A stretch of DNA of 40,636 nucleotides from an uncultured Eggerthella sp. (GCA_902464295.1 CABQIW010000017.1:1-40636), one strand, 5' to 3'; shown: positions 1-7,665, counted from the first letter of the stretch. Notes: generated from the sequence alone by a model not told the origin. Numbers and translations are program-made.

Positions 1-4
1 AATT

Positions 5-81
5 TGGTAGCGGTGACTGGATTCGAACCAGTGACGCCACGGGTATGAACCGTGTGCTCTGACCACCTGAGCTACACCGCC
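5..81 (-). tRNA. tRNA-Met(CAT)
   Basis: The minus strand folds as a 77-nt cloverleaf with acceptor GGCGGTG/CACCGCT, discriminator A and an encoded CCA. The anticodon stem-loop reads CACGG-TTCATAC-CCGTG, giving anticodon CAT. The anticodon stem lacks the three G-C pairs of initiator tRNA, so this is probably elongator Met; a lysidine-modified Ile2 tRNA, which also has a CAT gene anticodon, cannot be excluded by eye. It is the last gene of a three-tRNA cluster. Confidence 0.95.
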
Positions 82-87
82 AAATAC

Positions 88-167
<80 letters not shown>

Positions 168-252
168 TGGTGGAAGTGCAAGGATTCGAACCTTGGAAGG
201 CTGAGCCAACGGGTTTACAGCCCGTCCCATTTGACCGCTTTGGTACACTTCC
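168..252 (-). tRNA. tRNA-Tyr(GTA)
   Basis: An 85-nt tRNA on the minus strand with a long variable arm, as expected for bacterial tRNA-Tyr. The anticodon stem-loop ACGGG-CTGTAAA-CCCGT gives GTA. The acceptor is GGAAGTG/CACTTCC with discriminator A and encoded CCA. It is the first gene of the cluster, about 70 bp downstream of a consensus promoter. Confidence 0.96.
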
Positions 253-328
253 ATAATTTCGCTTGTCTCATGTGTAATTTTCAAGCTGCCTGCTCAAATA
301 TGCCTCTTCGGCAATTTCGAGCAAATGA

Positions 329-357
329 ATAATAGGTGAGGAAAAGATTGTTGTCAA
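329..357 (-). promoter_or_regulatory. Promoter of the tRNA cluster
   Basis: On the minus strand TTGACA (357-352) is followed after exactly 17 bp by TATTAT (334-329). This is a near-perfect sigma-70/HrdB-type promoter directed at the tRNA genes, with transcription expected to start near 322. Confidence 0.8.
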
Positions 358-460
358 CAGCTACCACGCCCCCGCGCGTATCTATGTTTTTCAGCGGTTC
401 TCCCCTACTATTATACTGCTGTTTTCCCTGTTCAATGCTCATTTTTATCAAACTGCTCCC

Positions 461-498
461 AAAAACGAACAACCCCGAGCGCTGCTCAGGGTTGGTTT
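461..498. terminator. Bidirectional intrinsic terminator between putP and the tRNA cluster
   Basis: AACCCCGAGC (471-480) pairs with GCTCAGGGTT (484-493) around a 3-nt loop. T-runs follow on both strands: TTTTT at 496-500 on plus and, on minus, TTTTT five bases past the stem. It probably ends the putP transcript before the tRNA promoter. Confidence 0.6.
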
Positions 499-614
499 TT
501 CGTTCGTATTTCCCTCAAAAATAATGCGCAATTTTTCGACAGACGGTTTTCGAGGTGCGAAATGAAGTTTCATCCACTGCCAACGCTAAAGAAGGACAGG
601 GCAAAAAAAATGCT

Positions 615-761
615 CCCTCACCCTCAGTAGATCGGGGGAATGCCCAGTCGCTCAAACAGTCCTGAGCTCGTCGTTTTTTAGTCAGAAACAGTATCGACTA
701 AAAAACTCCTCGTGCGGAACTCGCTTTGTGGACAAACCCCCTCACCTCCTGAGGGCGAGGG
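615..761. repeat. Nested inverted-repeat element downstream of putP
   Basis: The ends CCCTCACCCTCAG (615-627) and CTGAGGGCGAGGG (749-761) pair at 12 of 13 positions. Inside is a second, perfect 11-bp inverted repeat, GTTTTTTAGTC (673-683) with GACTAAAAAAC (696-706). No convincing gene lies in the 585 bp between tRNA-Tyr and putP; besides the promoter and terminator this element is what it holds. It could be a small non-autonomous mobile element or a structured 3' UTR. Confidence 0.45.
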
Positions 762-837
762 TGCACAATCTTCACAATCTAATTAGGACGGAAACGTGCT
801 CTCTTATAAGGTAAGCGCGCTACCTATGAACAACCCT

Positions 838-2400
838 CTAGCAATCTGCCTTCAGATAGGAATCGAACTCATCTGTGATCTCCTTCGAAGGCTCTGCTGT
901 GAGCTTAGAGACGATAACGATCACGATCAGGCTCAAGAAGAAGCACGGGAGCAGTTCGTAGACGCCGAAGATGCCGCCGAGCGGCTTGATGAGCTCATGC
1001 CACACCACAACGCCGATCGCACCCGTGAGCATGCCTGCAACCGCGCCTGGCAGGTTCGTGCGCTTCCAATAGAGCGAGAGCAACATGAGCGGACCGAACG
1101 CCGCGCCGAAGCCAGCCCAAGCGTACGAAACCACCTGGAAGATGATCGAGTTCTCGTCGATCGCGATGAAGATGCCGAAGAGCAAGATCACCACGAGCGT
1201 GATGCGCGCCACGATCATGACCTGTGCATCGGTGGCGTTTTTCTTGATCAGGCCACGGAAGATGTTCTCTGCAACCGCCGAACCCGAGATGAGCAGGTAA
1301 GACGAAGAAGACGACATGGCCGCCGCAAAGATACCGGAGACCACGAGGCCACACATAAAGGAGGGCAGCATCATCTGTGCGAGCACGATGAAGATGTTCT
1401 CCGCCGCGGAATTCGTAAGGAATTCAGTGGGCAGCACCGCACGGCCGATAAGACCGATCGAGACTGCGCAAAACAGCGAGATAACCACCCAGACCACCGC
1501 GATAACGCGGGATTTCTTGATCTCATCGGAGTTCTTTACGGACATGAAGCGCACGAGCACCTGCGGCATACCGAAGTAGCCAAGACCCCACGCCAAGCAG
1601 GAGATAATAGCGATGACGCCGTATTCAGTGGGCTCACCGAACGCCGGCAGACCATCGACGATGAGCTGATTTCCGCTGGTATCAACGATCGGCACTGCTT
1701 GCTGGGTGCCGTTCAAGAAGCCCGGCAGCGAATTCAGGAAGGCGACCGTGTTCTCGACACCGCCCGCCTGCGCGACCGAGCCCACGAAAACGATCACGAG
1801 CGCGCCGATCATGATCGTTCCCTGGATCAGGTCGGTAGTGGAGACCGCCAGATAACCACCTACGAACGTATAGAGGAACACGACCAGCGCACCAAGCACC
1901 ATCATGGTGGCGTAATCGAGCCCGAAGAGCGTTGCAAAGAGCTTGCCACAGGTCACGAAACATGAACCCACATAGATGCTGAAGAACAACAGGATGATGA
2001 CCGCCGCGATGGTCATGAGGATGTTCTTCTTATCATGGAAACGATTCGAGAAGAAATCGGGGATAGTGATGGCATTACCGGCAACCTCGGAATACTTGCG
2101 CAGGCGTTTCGCCACGAACTTCCAGTTGAGGTACGTACCGATGGCCAGGCCGATCGCCGTCCAGACCGCTTCGTTCGCACCACAGAAGTACGCAAGACCT
2201 GGAAGACCCATGAGCAGATAGCCCGACATATCGGAGGCTTCCGCGGAAAGCGCGGTAAGCCATGGACCGAGGCTTCGGCCGCCCAAGAAGTATTCTTCAG
2301 TCGAGCGATTCGACTTCTTCGCATAGATGAAGCCGATGATCACGACCACGATGAAATAAAGGAGCATTGCGAACAATACCCAAAAGTCACCAGTAACCAT
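838..2400 (-). CDS. putP: Sodium/proline symporter, PutP family
   Basis: This 520-residue protein is a member of the sodium:solute symporter family and should import proline with Na+ across the cytoplasmic membrane. The N-terminus carries the PutP signature ALSAEASDMSGYLLMGLPG near residues 50-68; D57 and S59 match the E. coli Na+-site residues D55 and S57. The AAAMSSSSSYLL segment in the second half matches the other Na+-site serine region. About 13 hydrophobic segments are visible and the length is typical (502 in E. coli). The ATG is preceded by GGGAGATGT. It stands alone, with no putA beside it, so proline may serve as osmolyte, nutrient or Stickland-type substrate. It is divergent from the aminotransferase gene. 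Proline as substrate is family inference. Confidence 0.9.
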   Translation of the reverse strand: MVTGDFWVLFAMLLYFIVVVIIGFIYAKKSNRSTEEYFLGGRSLGPWLTALSAEASDMSGYLLMGLPGLAYFCGANEAVWTAIGLAIGTYLNWKFVAKRLRKYSEVAGNAITIPDFFSNRFHDKKNILMTIAAVIILLFFSIYVGSCFVTCGKLFATLFGLDYATMMVLGALVVFLYTFVGGYLAVSTTDLIQGTIMIGALVIVFVGSVAQAGGVENTVAFLNSLPGFLNGTQQAVPIVDTSGNQLIVDGLPAFGEPTEYGVIAIISCLAWGLGYFGMPQVLVRFMSVKNSDEIKKSRVIAVVWVVISLFCAVSIGLIGRAVLPTEFLTNSAAENIFIVLAQMMLPSFMCGLVVSGIFAAAMSSSSSYLLISGSAVAENIFRGLIKKNATDAQVMIVARITLVVILLFGIFIAIDENSIIFQVVSYAWAGFGAAFGPLMLLSLYWKRTNLPGAVAGMLTGAIGVVVWHELIKPLGGIFGVYELLPCFFLSLIVIVIVSKLTAEPSKEITDEFDSYLKADC

Positions 2401-2467
2401 ACATCTCCCTTTTTCGTTTCTATCTTCAGTTATGTTCGTTGCTTTTGGCCACCTTCACCGGTTGTTC

Positions 2468-2496
2468 TTGGGAAAATAGCCGCAGCGGATTATACT
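2468..2496 (+). promoter_or_regulatory. Promoter of the aspartate aminotransferase gene
   Basis: TTGGGA (2468-2473) is followed after 17 bp by TATACT (2491-2496). A second -10-like TATAAT lies at 2509-2514 without a clear -35. Both point at the gene starting at 2570. Confidence 0.6.
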
Positions 2497-2569
2497 CTAA
2501 GCATCCCCTATAATGAGTGTTTCATACGGTTAAATTCCGCATATGGGACGCAATACGAAAGGAAAAGGT

Positions 2570-3859
2570 ATGTCCACCTACGAAGAAATGACGCGAGACG
2601 AACTCTTGACGCTCAAGGATGCGCTGCAAAAGGAATACGACGAATATTGCGCACTCGACCTTTCTCTCAATATGGCTCGCGGCAAGCCCGCGAAAGATCA
2701 GTTGGATCTGAGCATGCCCATGCTCGATATCATTTCTTCGACCATCGAATGTGTTGATGAAGCTGGCACTGACCTGCGCAATTACGGCATTTTGGACGGC
2801 ATCGAGGAAGCGAAGGTGCTCATGGCTTCGATGCTCGACGATGATCCAGAGAATGTGATCGTATTCGGCAACTCAAGCCTGAACATCATGTATGACACCG
2901 TCATGCGCTGCTGGGTGTTCGGCACGCTGGGCGCAACCCCTTGGAGCCAGCTTGAAGAAGTGAAGTTCCTCTGCCCCGTTCCGGGCTATGATCGCCACTT
3001 CGGCGTGACCGAGGCATTCGGCATCAAGATGATCCCGGTTCCCATGAATGAAGATGGCCCCGACATGGACGTGGTCAAGGAGCTTGTGGCGAATGATGCC
3101 TCTGTGAAGGGTATCTGGTGCGTGCCGAAGTATTCCAATCCAGGCGGTGTTACGTATAGCGATGAGGTCGTGCGCGAGCTGGCATCCATGCCCACCGCAG
3201 CGGACGATTTCCGCATCTTCTGGGATAACGCCTACACCGTTCATCACCTCTATGACGATGTGGCTGATCAGGATCAGTTGCTCGATATTGCCGATGCTTG
3301 TGTTGAAGCTGGAAACCCGAATCGCTACTTCAAGTTCGGTTCGACTTCCAAGGTCACGCTTCCGGGCGCTGGCATCTCAGCTATGGCAGCAAGCCCTGAG
3401 AATATCGCAGATATCAAGGCGCGCATGGGCGTGCAGACGATCGGCCATGACAAGATCAACCAACTGCGCCACGTCAAGTTCTTGAAGGACGCAGATGGCA
3501 TCGCTGAGCACATGGCGAAGCACGCCGCCATCATCCGTCCGAAGTTCGAACTGGTGCTCGAGACCTTGAGCAACGGGCTTGAGGGAACAGGCTGCGGAAG
3601 CTGGAGCAACCCGCGTGGTGGCTACTTCATCTCCTTCGATGCTCCTGAAGGCACGGCGAAGCGCATCGTTTCGCTGGCGAAGGATGCTGGCGTGACCATG
3701 ACAGGCGCCGGTGCAACGTATCCTTACAAGAACGATCCCGCGGACTCGAACATCCGCATCGCTCCTACCCTGCCACCGCTCGAGGAGCTCGACCAGGCCA
3801 TGAAGGTGTTCGTGACCTGCGTGAAGCTTGCTGCGGTCGAGAAGCTGCTGGAAGATTAA
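2570..3859 (+). CDS. Aspartate aminotransferase, subgroup Ic
   Basis: This 429-residue protein is a PLP-dependent fold-type I aminotransferase expected to interconvert aspartate/2-oxoglutarate and oxaloacetate/glutamate in the cytoplasm. The sequence fits the actinobacterial Ic aspartate aminotransferase type (as in Corynebacterium) rather than the classic AspC type. Visible landmarks are MARGKPA near the N-terminus, the YSNPGG motif, FWDNAY with the cofactor-nitrogen-binding Asp near residue 219, the PLP lysine in FGSTSK near residue 261, and the carboxylate-binding Arg in NIRIAPTLP near the C-terminus. The start at 2570 is chosen because AAAGGAAAAGG precedes it; the ATG at 2543 has no ribosome binding site. 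It is monocistronic, with a strong terminator 70 bp downstream. Exact amino-acid specificity is inferred. Confidence 0.88.
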   Translation: MSTYEEMTRDELLTLKDALQKEYDEYCALDLSLNMARGKPAKDQLDLSMPMLDIISSTIECVDEAGTDLRNYGILDGIEEAKVLMASMLDDDPENVIVFGNSSLNIMYDTVMRCWVFGTLGATPWSQLEEVKFLCPVPGYDRHFGVTEAFGIKMIPVPMNEDGPDMDVVKELVANDASVKGIWCVPKYSNPGGVTYSDEVVRELASMPTAADDFRIFWDNAYTVHHLYDDVADQDQLLDIADACVEAGNPNRYFKFGSTSKVTLPGAGISAMAASPENIADIKARMGVQTIGHDKINQLRHVKFLKDADGIAEHMAKHAAIIRPKFELVLETLSNGLEGTGCGSWSNPRGGYFISFDAPEGTAKRIVSLAKDAGVTMTGAGATYPYKNDPADSNIRIAPTLPPLEELDQAMKVFVTCVKLAAVEKLLED

Positions 3860-3928
3860 GCCAGCAGAGAAAATTGCTGACAAGCAAGCGCAAGGGAAAG
3901 AAGCTTGAATCTCCCCTTCTGCTACTTA

Positions 3929-3957
3929 AAGGACTCGCTTCATGCGGGTCCTTTTTT
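3929..3957 (+). terminator. Intrinsic terminator after the aminotransferase gene
   Basis: AAGGACTCGC (3929-3938) pairs with GCGGGTCCTT (3944-3953) including one T-G wobble, loop TTCAT, followed by a run of six T. Confidence 0.88.
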
Positions 3958-4039
3958 ACGTAGTGAGCCTTGCGGCGTGACCAAAGATTGCAGACAGTAG
4001 AGCATATAATAGTAAGAGCGAGATCTTGAAGGAGTGAAC

Positions 4040-4636
4040 ATGGAAATCAATGCGGTCAAACTTGATCCAGAGTGCTATCTAGCACGCAACTGCACGCTTC
4101 TGGGCGACATCACCATCGGCAAGCATTCCTCGGTCTATCCCGGTGTGGTTATGCGCGCCGAACGTGAACCGATCGTAATCGGAACGAACACGAACATCCA
4201 AGACAACTGCGTGATACATGTTGAATATGACTTCCCTTGCACGATCGGCAACAACGTGACCGTTGGTCATAATGCCACGATCCATGGCGCAACCGTGAAG
4301 GACAACACGATCATCGGCATGAATTCAGTCATTCTAGATGGCGCTGTAGTGGGCAAGAACTGTGTTGTGGGCGCAGGTGCCGTGGTTACCAAAGGGGCCG
4401 TTATTCCTGATGGATCGCTCGTAATGGGTGTTCCGGCAAAAGTCCGCGGTCAGCTGAGCGACGAAGAGCGCGCCTACACGCAAACTTCAGCAGACGACTA
4501 TCAGAGCGAAGCGAGCCAATTAGCCGAGGCGGGCTTCTTCTTCACGGGCAAAGATGTTCCGCGCGACCTGCCGACTATCTGCTTACAAGAGCCTAGTGAA
4601 CAGCCAGAGCAGTACAACTATCAGTGCTGGCGGTAG
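4040..4636 (+). CDS. Gamma-type carbonic anhydrase family protein (left-handed beta-helix)
   Basis: A 198-residue hexapeptide-repeat protein of the gamma carbonic anhydrase/PaaY/YrdA family. Repeats with small hydrophobic residues every sixth position run from about residue 18 to 135, and a helical tail follows. The three metal-binding histidines are at H60, H77 and H82 (VIH and GHNATIHG), so a zinc or iron centre between trimer subunits is likely. The Arg-Gly-Asp stretch common in the family reads Arg-Ala-Glu here, so hydration of CO2 is possible but not certain; some relatives show little activity. The ATG at 4040 is chosen over the GTG at 4034 because AGGAG sits five bases upstream. It follows the aminotransferase terminator and is probably a separate unit. 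Confidence 0.85.
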   Translation: MEINAVKLDPECYLARNCTLLGDITIGKHSSVYPGVVMRAEREPIVIGTNTNIQDNCVIHVEYDFPCTIGNNVTVGHNATIHGATVKDNTIIGMNSVILDGAVVGKNCVVGAGAVVTKGAVIPDGSLVMGVPAKVRGQLSDEERAYTQTSADDYQSEASQLAEAGFFFTGKDVPRDLPTICLQEPSEQPEQYNYQCWR

Positions 4637-4696
4637 AGTTCAATAAACGCTTCAACTATTCTGCTGCCAGAACACGTATCATGTTCGAGTTCTGCA

Positions 4697-4722
4697 AAAC
4701 TGTTCCGCATTCGGAATAGTTT
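4697..4722. promoter_or_regulatory. Operator-like palindrome 1 upstream of the HTH-HipA gene
   Basis: A 26-bp imperfect palindrome with arms AAACTGTTCCG and CGGAATAGTTT around CATT; 10 of 11 arm positions pair. Its reverse complement matches the second site (4743-4768) at 22 of 26 positions. It is probably bound by the HTH domain of the adjacent gene (inference). Confidence 0.65.
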
Positions 4723-4742
4723 TTCACCAATATTGAACTATG

Positions 4743-4768
4743 AAACTATTCTGAATGCGGTATACTTT
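4743..4768. promoter_or_regulatory. Operator-like site 2 with embedded -10 element
   Basis: A 26-bp copy of site 1 in opposite orientation, with left half AAACTATTCTG, centre AATG and right half CGGTATACTTT. TATACT at 4761-4766 is a good -10 element inside the site, so binding here would block transcription. The two sites are 46 bp apart start to start, about 4.4 helical turns. Confidence 0.62.
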
Positions 4769-4802
4769 TCTGGCTAGATTCCTACCATCCATGGAAGAGA
4801 AT

Positions 4803-6140
4803 ATGAACGGCACTAATATAACAAGCGCAGAAGCAGCCCGATTGCTCGGCGTGAGCGAACGCCGTGTGGTGGCGCTCATTCATAGCGGTGATCTTGAAGC
4901 GCAAAAATTCGGTAGATCCTGGGCAGTGAGCGAAGAGTCCGTTCGATCCCGACTCGCCAACGGCACCATGTCAGGCCGGCCTCCCTACGGGCAAAAGAAG
5001 CGCGATCTTATCCAGACCTACACGCTTATGAATAAGAATGATGCTGTCTTGCACTTCGTGTTCGATAGCGAATCAAAACGCGTTGTAAAGATAGAGGCAG
5101 ATGAACAGGTGATCGCAAGCCCAATCGGAGCCTGCAGAGGAATCGGCAAGCCAACGGCAGCACAGCTCACCTCTTGGATCACTGATCGCTATATTCCCGA
5201 AAACCGCATTGGTCTTCGTGAGATACTCGCCAAAACAGGCTGCAAAGATCCTGCTGAACTCCTCTTTCAAACATTCGGGCAAAACCTCACCGATCAATAT
5301 TGGTTCAGGCCTGAAGGTTCCAATCTCGACTGGAATGAGATCAATTACTTTCATAATCCTTACGTAGGTAACGTTAACGAAAAAGGACCCGGTAGCGGAA
5401 CGCCCGGGATGCTCCCCAAATGGTGGGAGCAGCGCGACGGCAAGAACTTTCTCATCAAGGGAAGCGGTCAGGGAGAGCGCGAGCCTTTTGTCGAGCTGCT
5501 TGCCAGTAGGCTTTATAAGCGTCTGCTTGAGCCACAAGATTTCGTAACGTATTCGATCGAAAAGTACGAAGGGAAACCTCATTCGGTCTGCGAGAATTTC
5601 ATCACTGAACACACGCAGCTCGTTCCCTTGCGTGAGGTCATGAGTTGTTTTCGTAGGCCGCAATCTGAGCCATACAACTATGCCGAATATATTGAAGTTT
5701 GCAATGAGCTAGGAGTGGCGGACATTGAACGCCAGCTTGCCAAGATGATAGTGTGCGATTTTCTTACGGCAAACATCGACCGACACGATATGAACCTGGG
5801 GCTCATCCGCGATTCGGAAACGCTGCAGTTCGTGGGAGTGGCCCCCCTTTTCGATAACGGTCGAGGGTTCTATTACAGCGCGCAACGCGAATCCGACTTC
5901 GGATCGCGGCCGTTCTTCCACACCTCACATCCCTTTTCGGAATATCCTTCATCCCAACTCGCTTTGGTGCATGACTATTCATGGTTCGATGCACGAAAGC
6001 TAGATGGGTTCGAAGATGAGATCGTTGAGATCCTGTCAAAAAACGAGCTCTTGCCTACGTGGTTTCCCCGTGCTGCTGCGAAGCAATTCGAAATTCAGCT
6101 TGAACGCGTAATCGAAGCGCAGGAAGAGCATGCTCGCTAG
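4803..6140 (+). CDS. HipA-like serine/threonine kinase fused to an N-terminal excisionase-type HTH
   Basis: A 445-residue protein combining two domains normally found separately. Residues 4-50 (ITSAEAARLLGVSERRVVAL, then GRSWAVSEESV) form an excisionase/MerR-like winged HTH. The rest resembles HipA-type kinases: candidate ATP lysine K219 in NFLIKGSGQG, catalytic motif NIDRHDMN with D326 and N331, and the DFG-equivalent PLFDNG with D351. HipA toxins phosphorylate glutamyl-tRNA synthetase; related kinases have other targets, so the substrate here is unknown. No separate hipB-like gene is adjacent, and the fused HTH could act as built-in antitoxin/autorepressor on the two operator-like sites upstream. 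The ATG at 4803 follows GGAAGAG; an ATG at 4791 is possible, while the one at 4755 lies inside operator 2. The 3' end overlaps the opposing HAD gene by 4 bp. Confidence 0.78.
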   Translation: MNGTNITSAEAARLLGVSERRVVALIHSGDLEAQKFGRSWAVSEESVRSRLANGTMSGRPPYGQKKRDLIQTYTLMNKNDAVLHFVFDSESKRVVKIEADEQVIASPIGACRGIGKPTAAQLTSWITDRYIPENRIGLREILAKTGCKDPAELLFQTFGQNLTDQYWFRPEGSNLDWNEINYFHNPYVGNVNEKGPGSGTPGMLPKWWEQRDGKNFLIKGSGQGEREPFVELLASRLYKRLLEPQDFVTYSIEKYEGKPHSVCENFITEHTQLVPLREVMSCFRRPQSEPYNYAEYIEVCNELGVADIERQLAKMIVCDFLTANIDRHDMNLGLIRDSETLQFVGVAPLFDNGRGFYYSAQRESDFGSRPFFHTSHPFSEYPSSQLALVHDYSWFDARKLDGFEDEIVEILSKNELLPTWFPRAAAKQFEIQLERVIEAQEEHAR

Positions 6141-6796
6141 ATCAAGCGCCGAATTGCAGCAGCTATCTGAGCTGGTGAATCGACCGTGATGGTTGCAGCT
6201 TCAAGCTCGGATGGGTCTCCATAACCATACGCACAACCAACTGAAGGAATGCTCGCGTGCGTTGCCACTTCGATATCGTGAAAGCGATCCCCTACCATCA
6301 CCTGTGGGTATGCATGCTGAGGAACTACCTGCTGATAGATCTGCCATTTTGGGATGAAACCGAATTCCTCAGCACAATAGGTGGCAGCGAACAGGTGGTC
6401 GATGCCAAAAATGCGCAGGTGACTGTCACAATAGGGTCTGCCACAATTCGAGAGGAAAGCAAGATCGAAGCCGTGCGCATGGAGATTCTCGAGCATCTCC
6501 TTCACTCCTGGAAAGAGCGCACCTCTCCCCGCATGCAGACCCTTATTCATGTCATCCGCGACCATCTTCGCGGCAGTGCGCCATGTTGCCTCATCGATGC
6601 CGGGAACGAAGGTGGTCCACATATCCTCGACTTGCCACCCGAGCCAACGACAGATCTCTTCATCGCGCAACTCCTGCGGCTCGACGATACCTTGATCCAC
6701 AAGCCACGCATACGCTTTACGGAGCGCAGGGCTATAGAGCTTCATGCTGTCATGAAGCGTGCCGTCGTAATCGAAGAATATCGTCCCTTTGCTCAT
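6137..6796 (-). CDS. HAD-family phosphatase
   Basis: A 219-residue haloacid-dehalogenase superfamily hydrolase of the phosphoglycolate-phosphatase/PpaX-like class. Motif I is FFDYDGTLHDS with nucleophile D9 and acid D11, motif II is FLSNCGR near residue 116, and motif IV is MVGDRFHDIEVA near residue 168. The helical cap between motifs I and II (about residues 15-95) is the small C1 type. The substrate cannot be told from the sequence. A weak GGGACGG precedes the ATG. It is convergent with the HTH-HipA gene; the two stop codons share the palindrome CTAG, so its transcripts are likely antisense to the kinase unless terminated elsewhere. Confidence 0.8.
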   Translation of the reverse strand: MSKGTIFFDYDGTLHDSMKLYSPALRKAYAWLVDQGIVEPQELRDEEICRWLGWQVEDMWTTFVPGIDEATWRTAAKMVADDMNKGLHAGRGALFPGVKEMLENLHAHGFDLAFLSNCGRPYCDSHLRIFGIDHLFAATYCAEEFGFIPKWQIYQQVVPQHAYPQVMVGDRFHDIEVATHASIPSVGCAYGYGDPSELEAATITVDSPAQIAAAIRRLI

Positions 6797-6948
6797 ACCG
6801 TCCCACTAAATCAATTAAGTCACGTCATTGATAATGATACAAAATCGCCCTAACACAAGCTGAAAACTCACTTGTTTTTCGCCCCTATCAGTGCTTCAGC
6901 AAATTTACTTTATTATCATTTTTTAAACTCGCATAGTTGGTAAAGTCA

Positions 6949-7052
6949 GCGAGAAGACACGAGAGCGAGAGCTTGAACTCGATACGCGATTGAGCGTACT
7001 TTGTACGTGAAAGAAAGCGTAGAAAGCTCAAGATCCGCTCTCGTGTCTTCGC
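6949..7052 (-). repeat. Long hairpin downstream of ribH
   Basis: GAAGACACGAGAGCG (6953-6967) and CGCTCTCGTGTCTTC (7036-7050) form a perfect 15-bp stem, and pairing continues imperfectly inward with a small CGTAC-TTT-GTACG hairpin at the tip. It lies in the 340-bp gap between ribH and the HAD gene, which holds no convincing gene. It may protect or end the rib transcript, although no T-run follows on the minus strand. Confidence 0.5.
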
Positions 7053-7150
7053 AGCGTCGATTCGAAAATCGATCGTTAGATCGATTTGAGTAAATTCGTT
7101 CTCATTTCTTCGCAGCGTCAACTATGAAGTCGATTGTTAAATCGACTTCA
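7047..7150 (-). repeat. Two tandem 61-bp units with hairpins at the ribH stop codon
   Basis: CTTCGCAGCGTC occurs at 7047-7058 and 7108-7119. Each copy is followed by a perfect hairpin with the same 4-nt loop GTTA (plus strand): 7066-7087 with 9-bp arms AAATCGATC/GATCGATTT, and 7126-7149 with 10-bp arms GAAGTCGATT/AATCGACTTC. The ribH stop codon (7137-7139) sits in the loop of the second. Confidence 0.6.
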
Positions 7151-7598
7151 ACAAATTAACCATCTCAATAGCACCCGTTGCGCAATCGAAGCCCTTATTG
7201 CCTGCTTTCGTGCCCGCACGCTCAATGGCCTGCTCGATAGTGTCGGTGGTCACGATGCCGAACATGACGGGCACACCCGTCTCGAGCGAAACATGTGCGA
7301 TGCCCTTCGCTGCCTCGTTGCAGACCAGATCGTAGTGTGAGGTGGCACCACGAATAACCGCACCTAAACAGATGACCGCATCGTACTTGCCGCTCTCTGC
7401 CATCTTCTTCGCCACCAGCGGAATCTCGAAAGCACCCGGCACCCATGCTACATCAACGTCTTCCTCTTTCACGTCGTGACGAACGAGCGCATCCATCGCT
7501 CCCGAGATCAACTTCGAGGTGATGAACTCGTTGAAGCGTGCACCAACGATGCCGATCTTGAGGTCCTTTGCAATGAGATTTCCTTCGAGTGTGTTCAT
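7137..7598 (-). CDS. ribH: 6,7-dimethyl-8-ribityllumazine synthase
   Basis: This 153-residue enzyme condenses 5-amino-6-ribitylaminouracil with 3,4-dihydroxy-2-butanone 4-phosphate, the penultimate step of riboflavin synthesis, usually as an icosahedral 60-mer. Visible family motifs are IVGARFNEFI near the N-terminus, the substrate loop WVPGAFEIP, and CLGAVIRGATSHYDLV containing the catalytic His of the family. Length is standard. AAGGAG precedes the ATG. It is the last gene of the rib operon, 67 bp after ribBA. Its stop codon lies in the loop of a perfect 10-bp hairpin. Confidence 0.95.
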   Translation of the reverse strand: MNTLEGNLIAKDLKIGIVGARFNEFITSKLISGAMDALVRHDVKEEDVDVAWVPGAFEIPLVAKKMAESGKYDAVICLGAVIRGATSHYDLVCNEAAKGIAHVSLETGVPVMFGIVTTDTIEQAIERAGTKAGNKGFDCATGAIEMVNLLKSI

Positions 7599-7665
7599 GT
7601 GATCTCCTTTCGTTTGTTAGGTATACGTATTAGTTTTACGTAGGGTCATTTGCCCGATTCACTGG

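Noticed and set aside
281..472. 63-codon minus-strand frame between putP and the tRNA genes
   Set aside because: It overlaps the consensus tRNA promoter and the terminator stem and has no convincing ribosome binding site.
796..1965. Long plus-strand reading frame (389 codons) opposite putP
   Set aside because: Its product is extremely rich in Asp, Glu, Arg and His, the pattern of an antisense frame of a membrane protein gene; no ribosome binding site.
6855..6885. Terminator-like hairpin ACAAG...CTTGT followed by TTTT on the plus strand
   Set aside because: No plus-strand gene ends nearby and the stem is short and bulged.
6888..7121. 77-codon minus-strand frame downstream of ribH
   Set aside because: It runs through the hairpin repeats; the resemblance of its last residues (NLLK) to the end of RibH is better explained by the repeated DNA.
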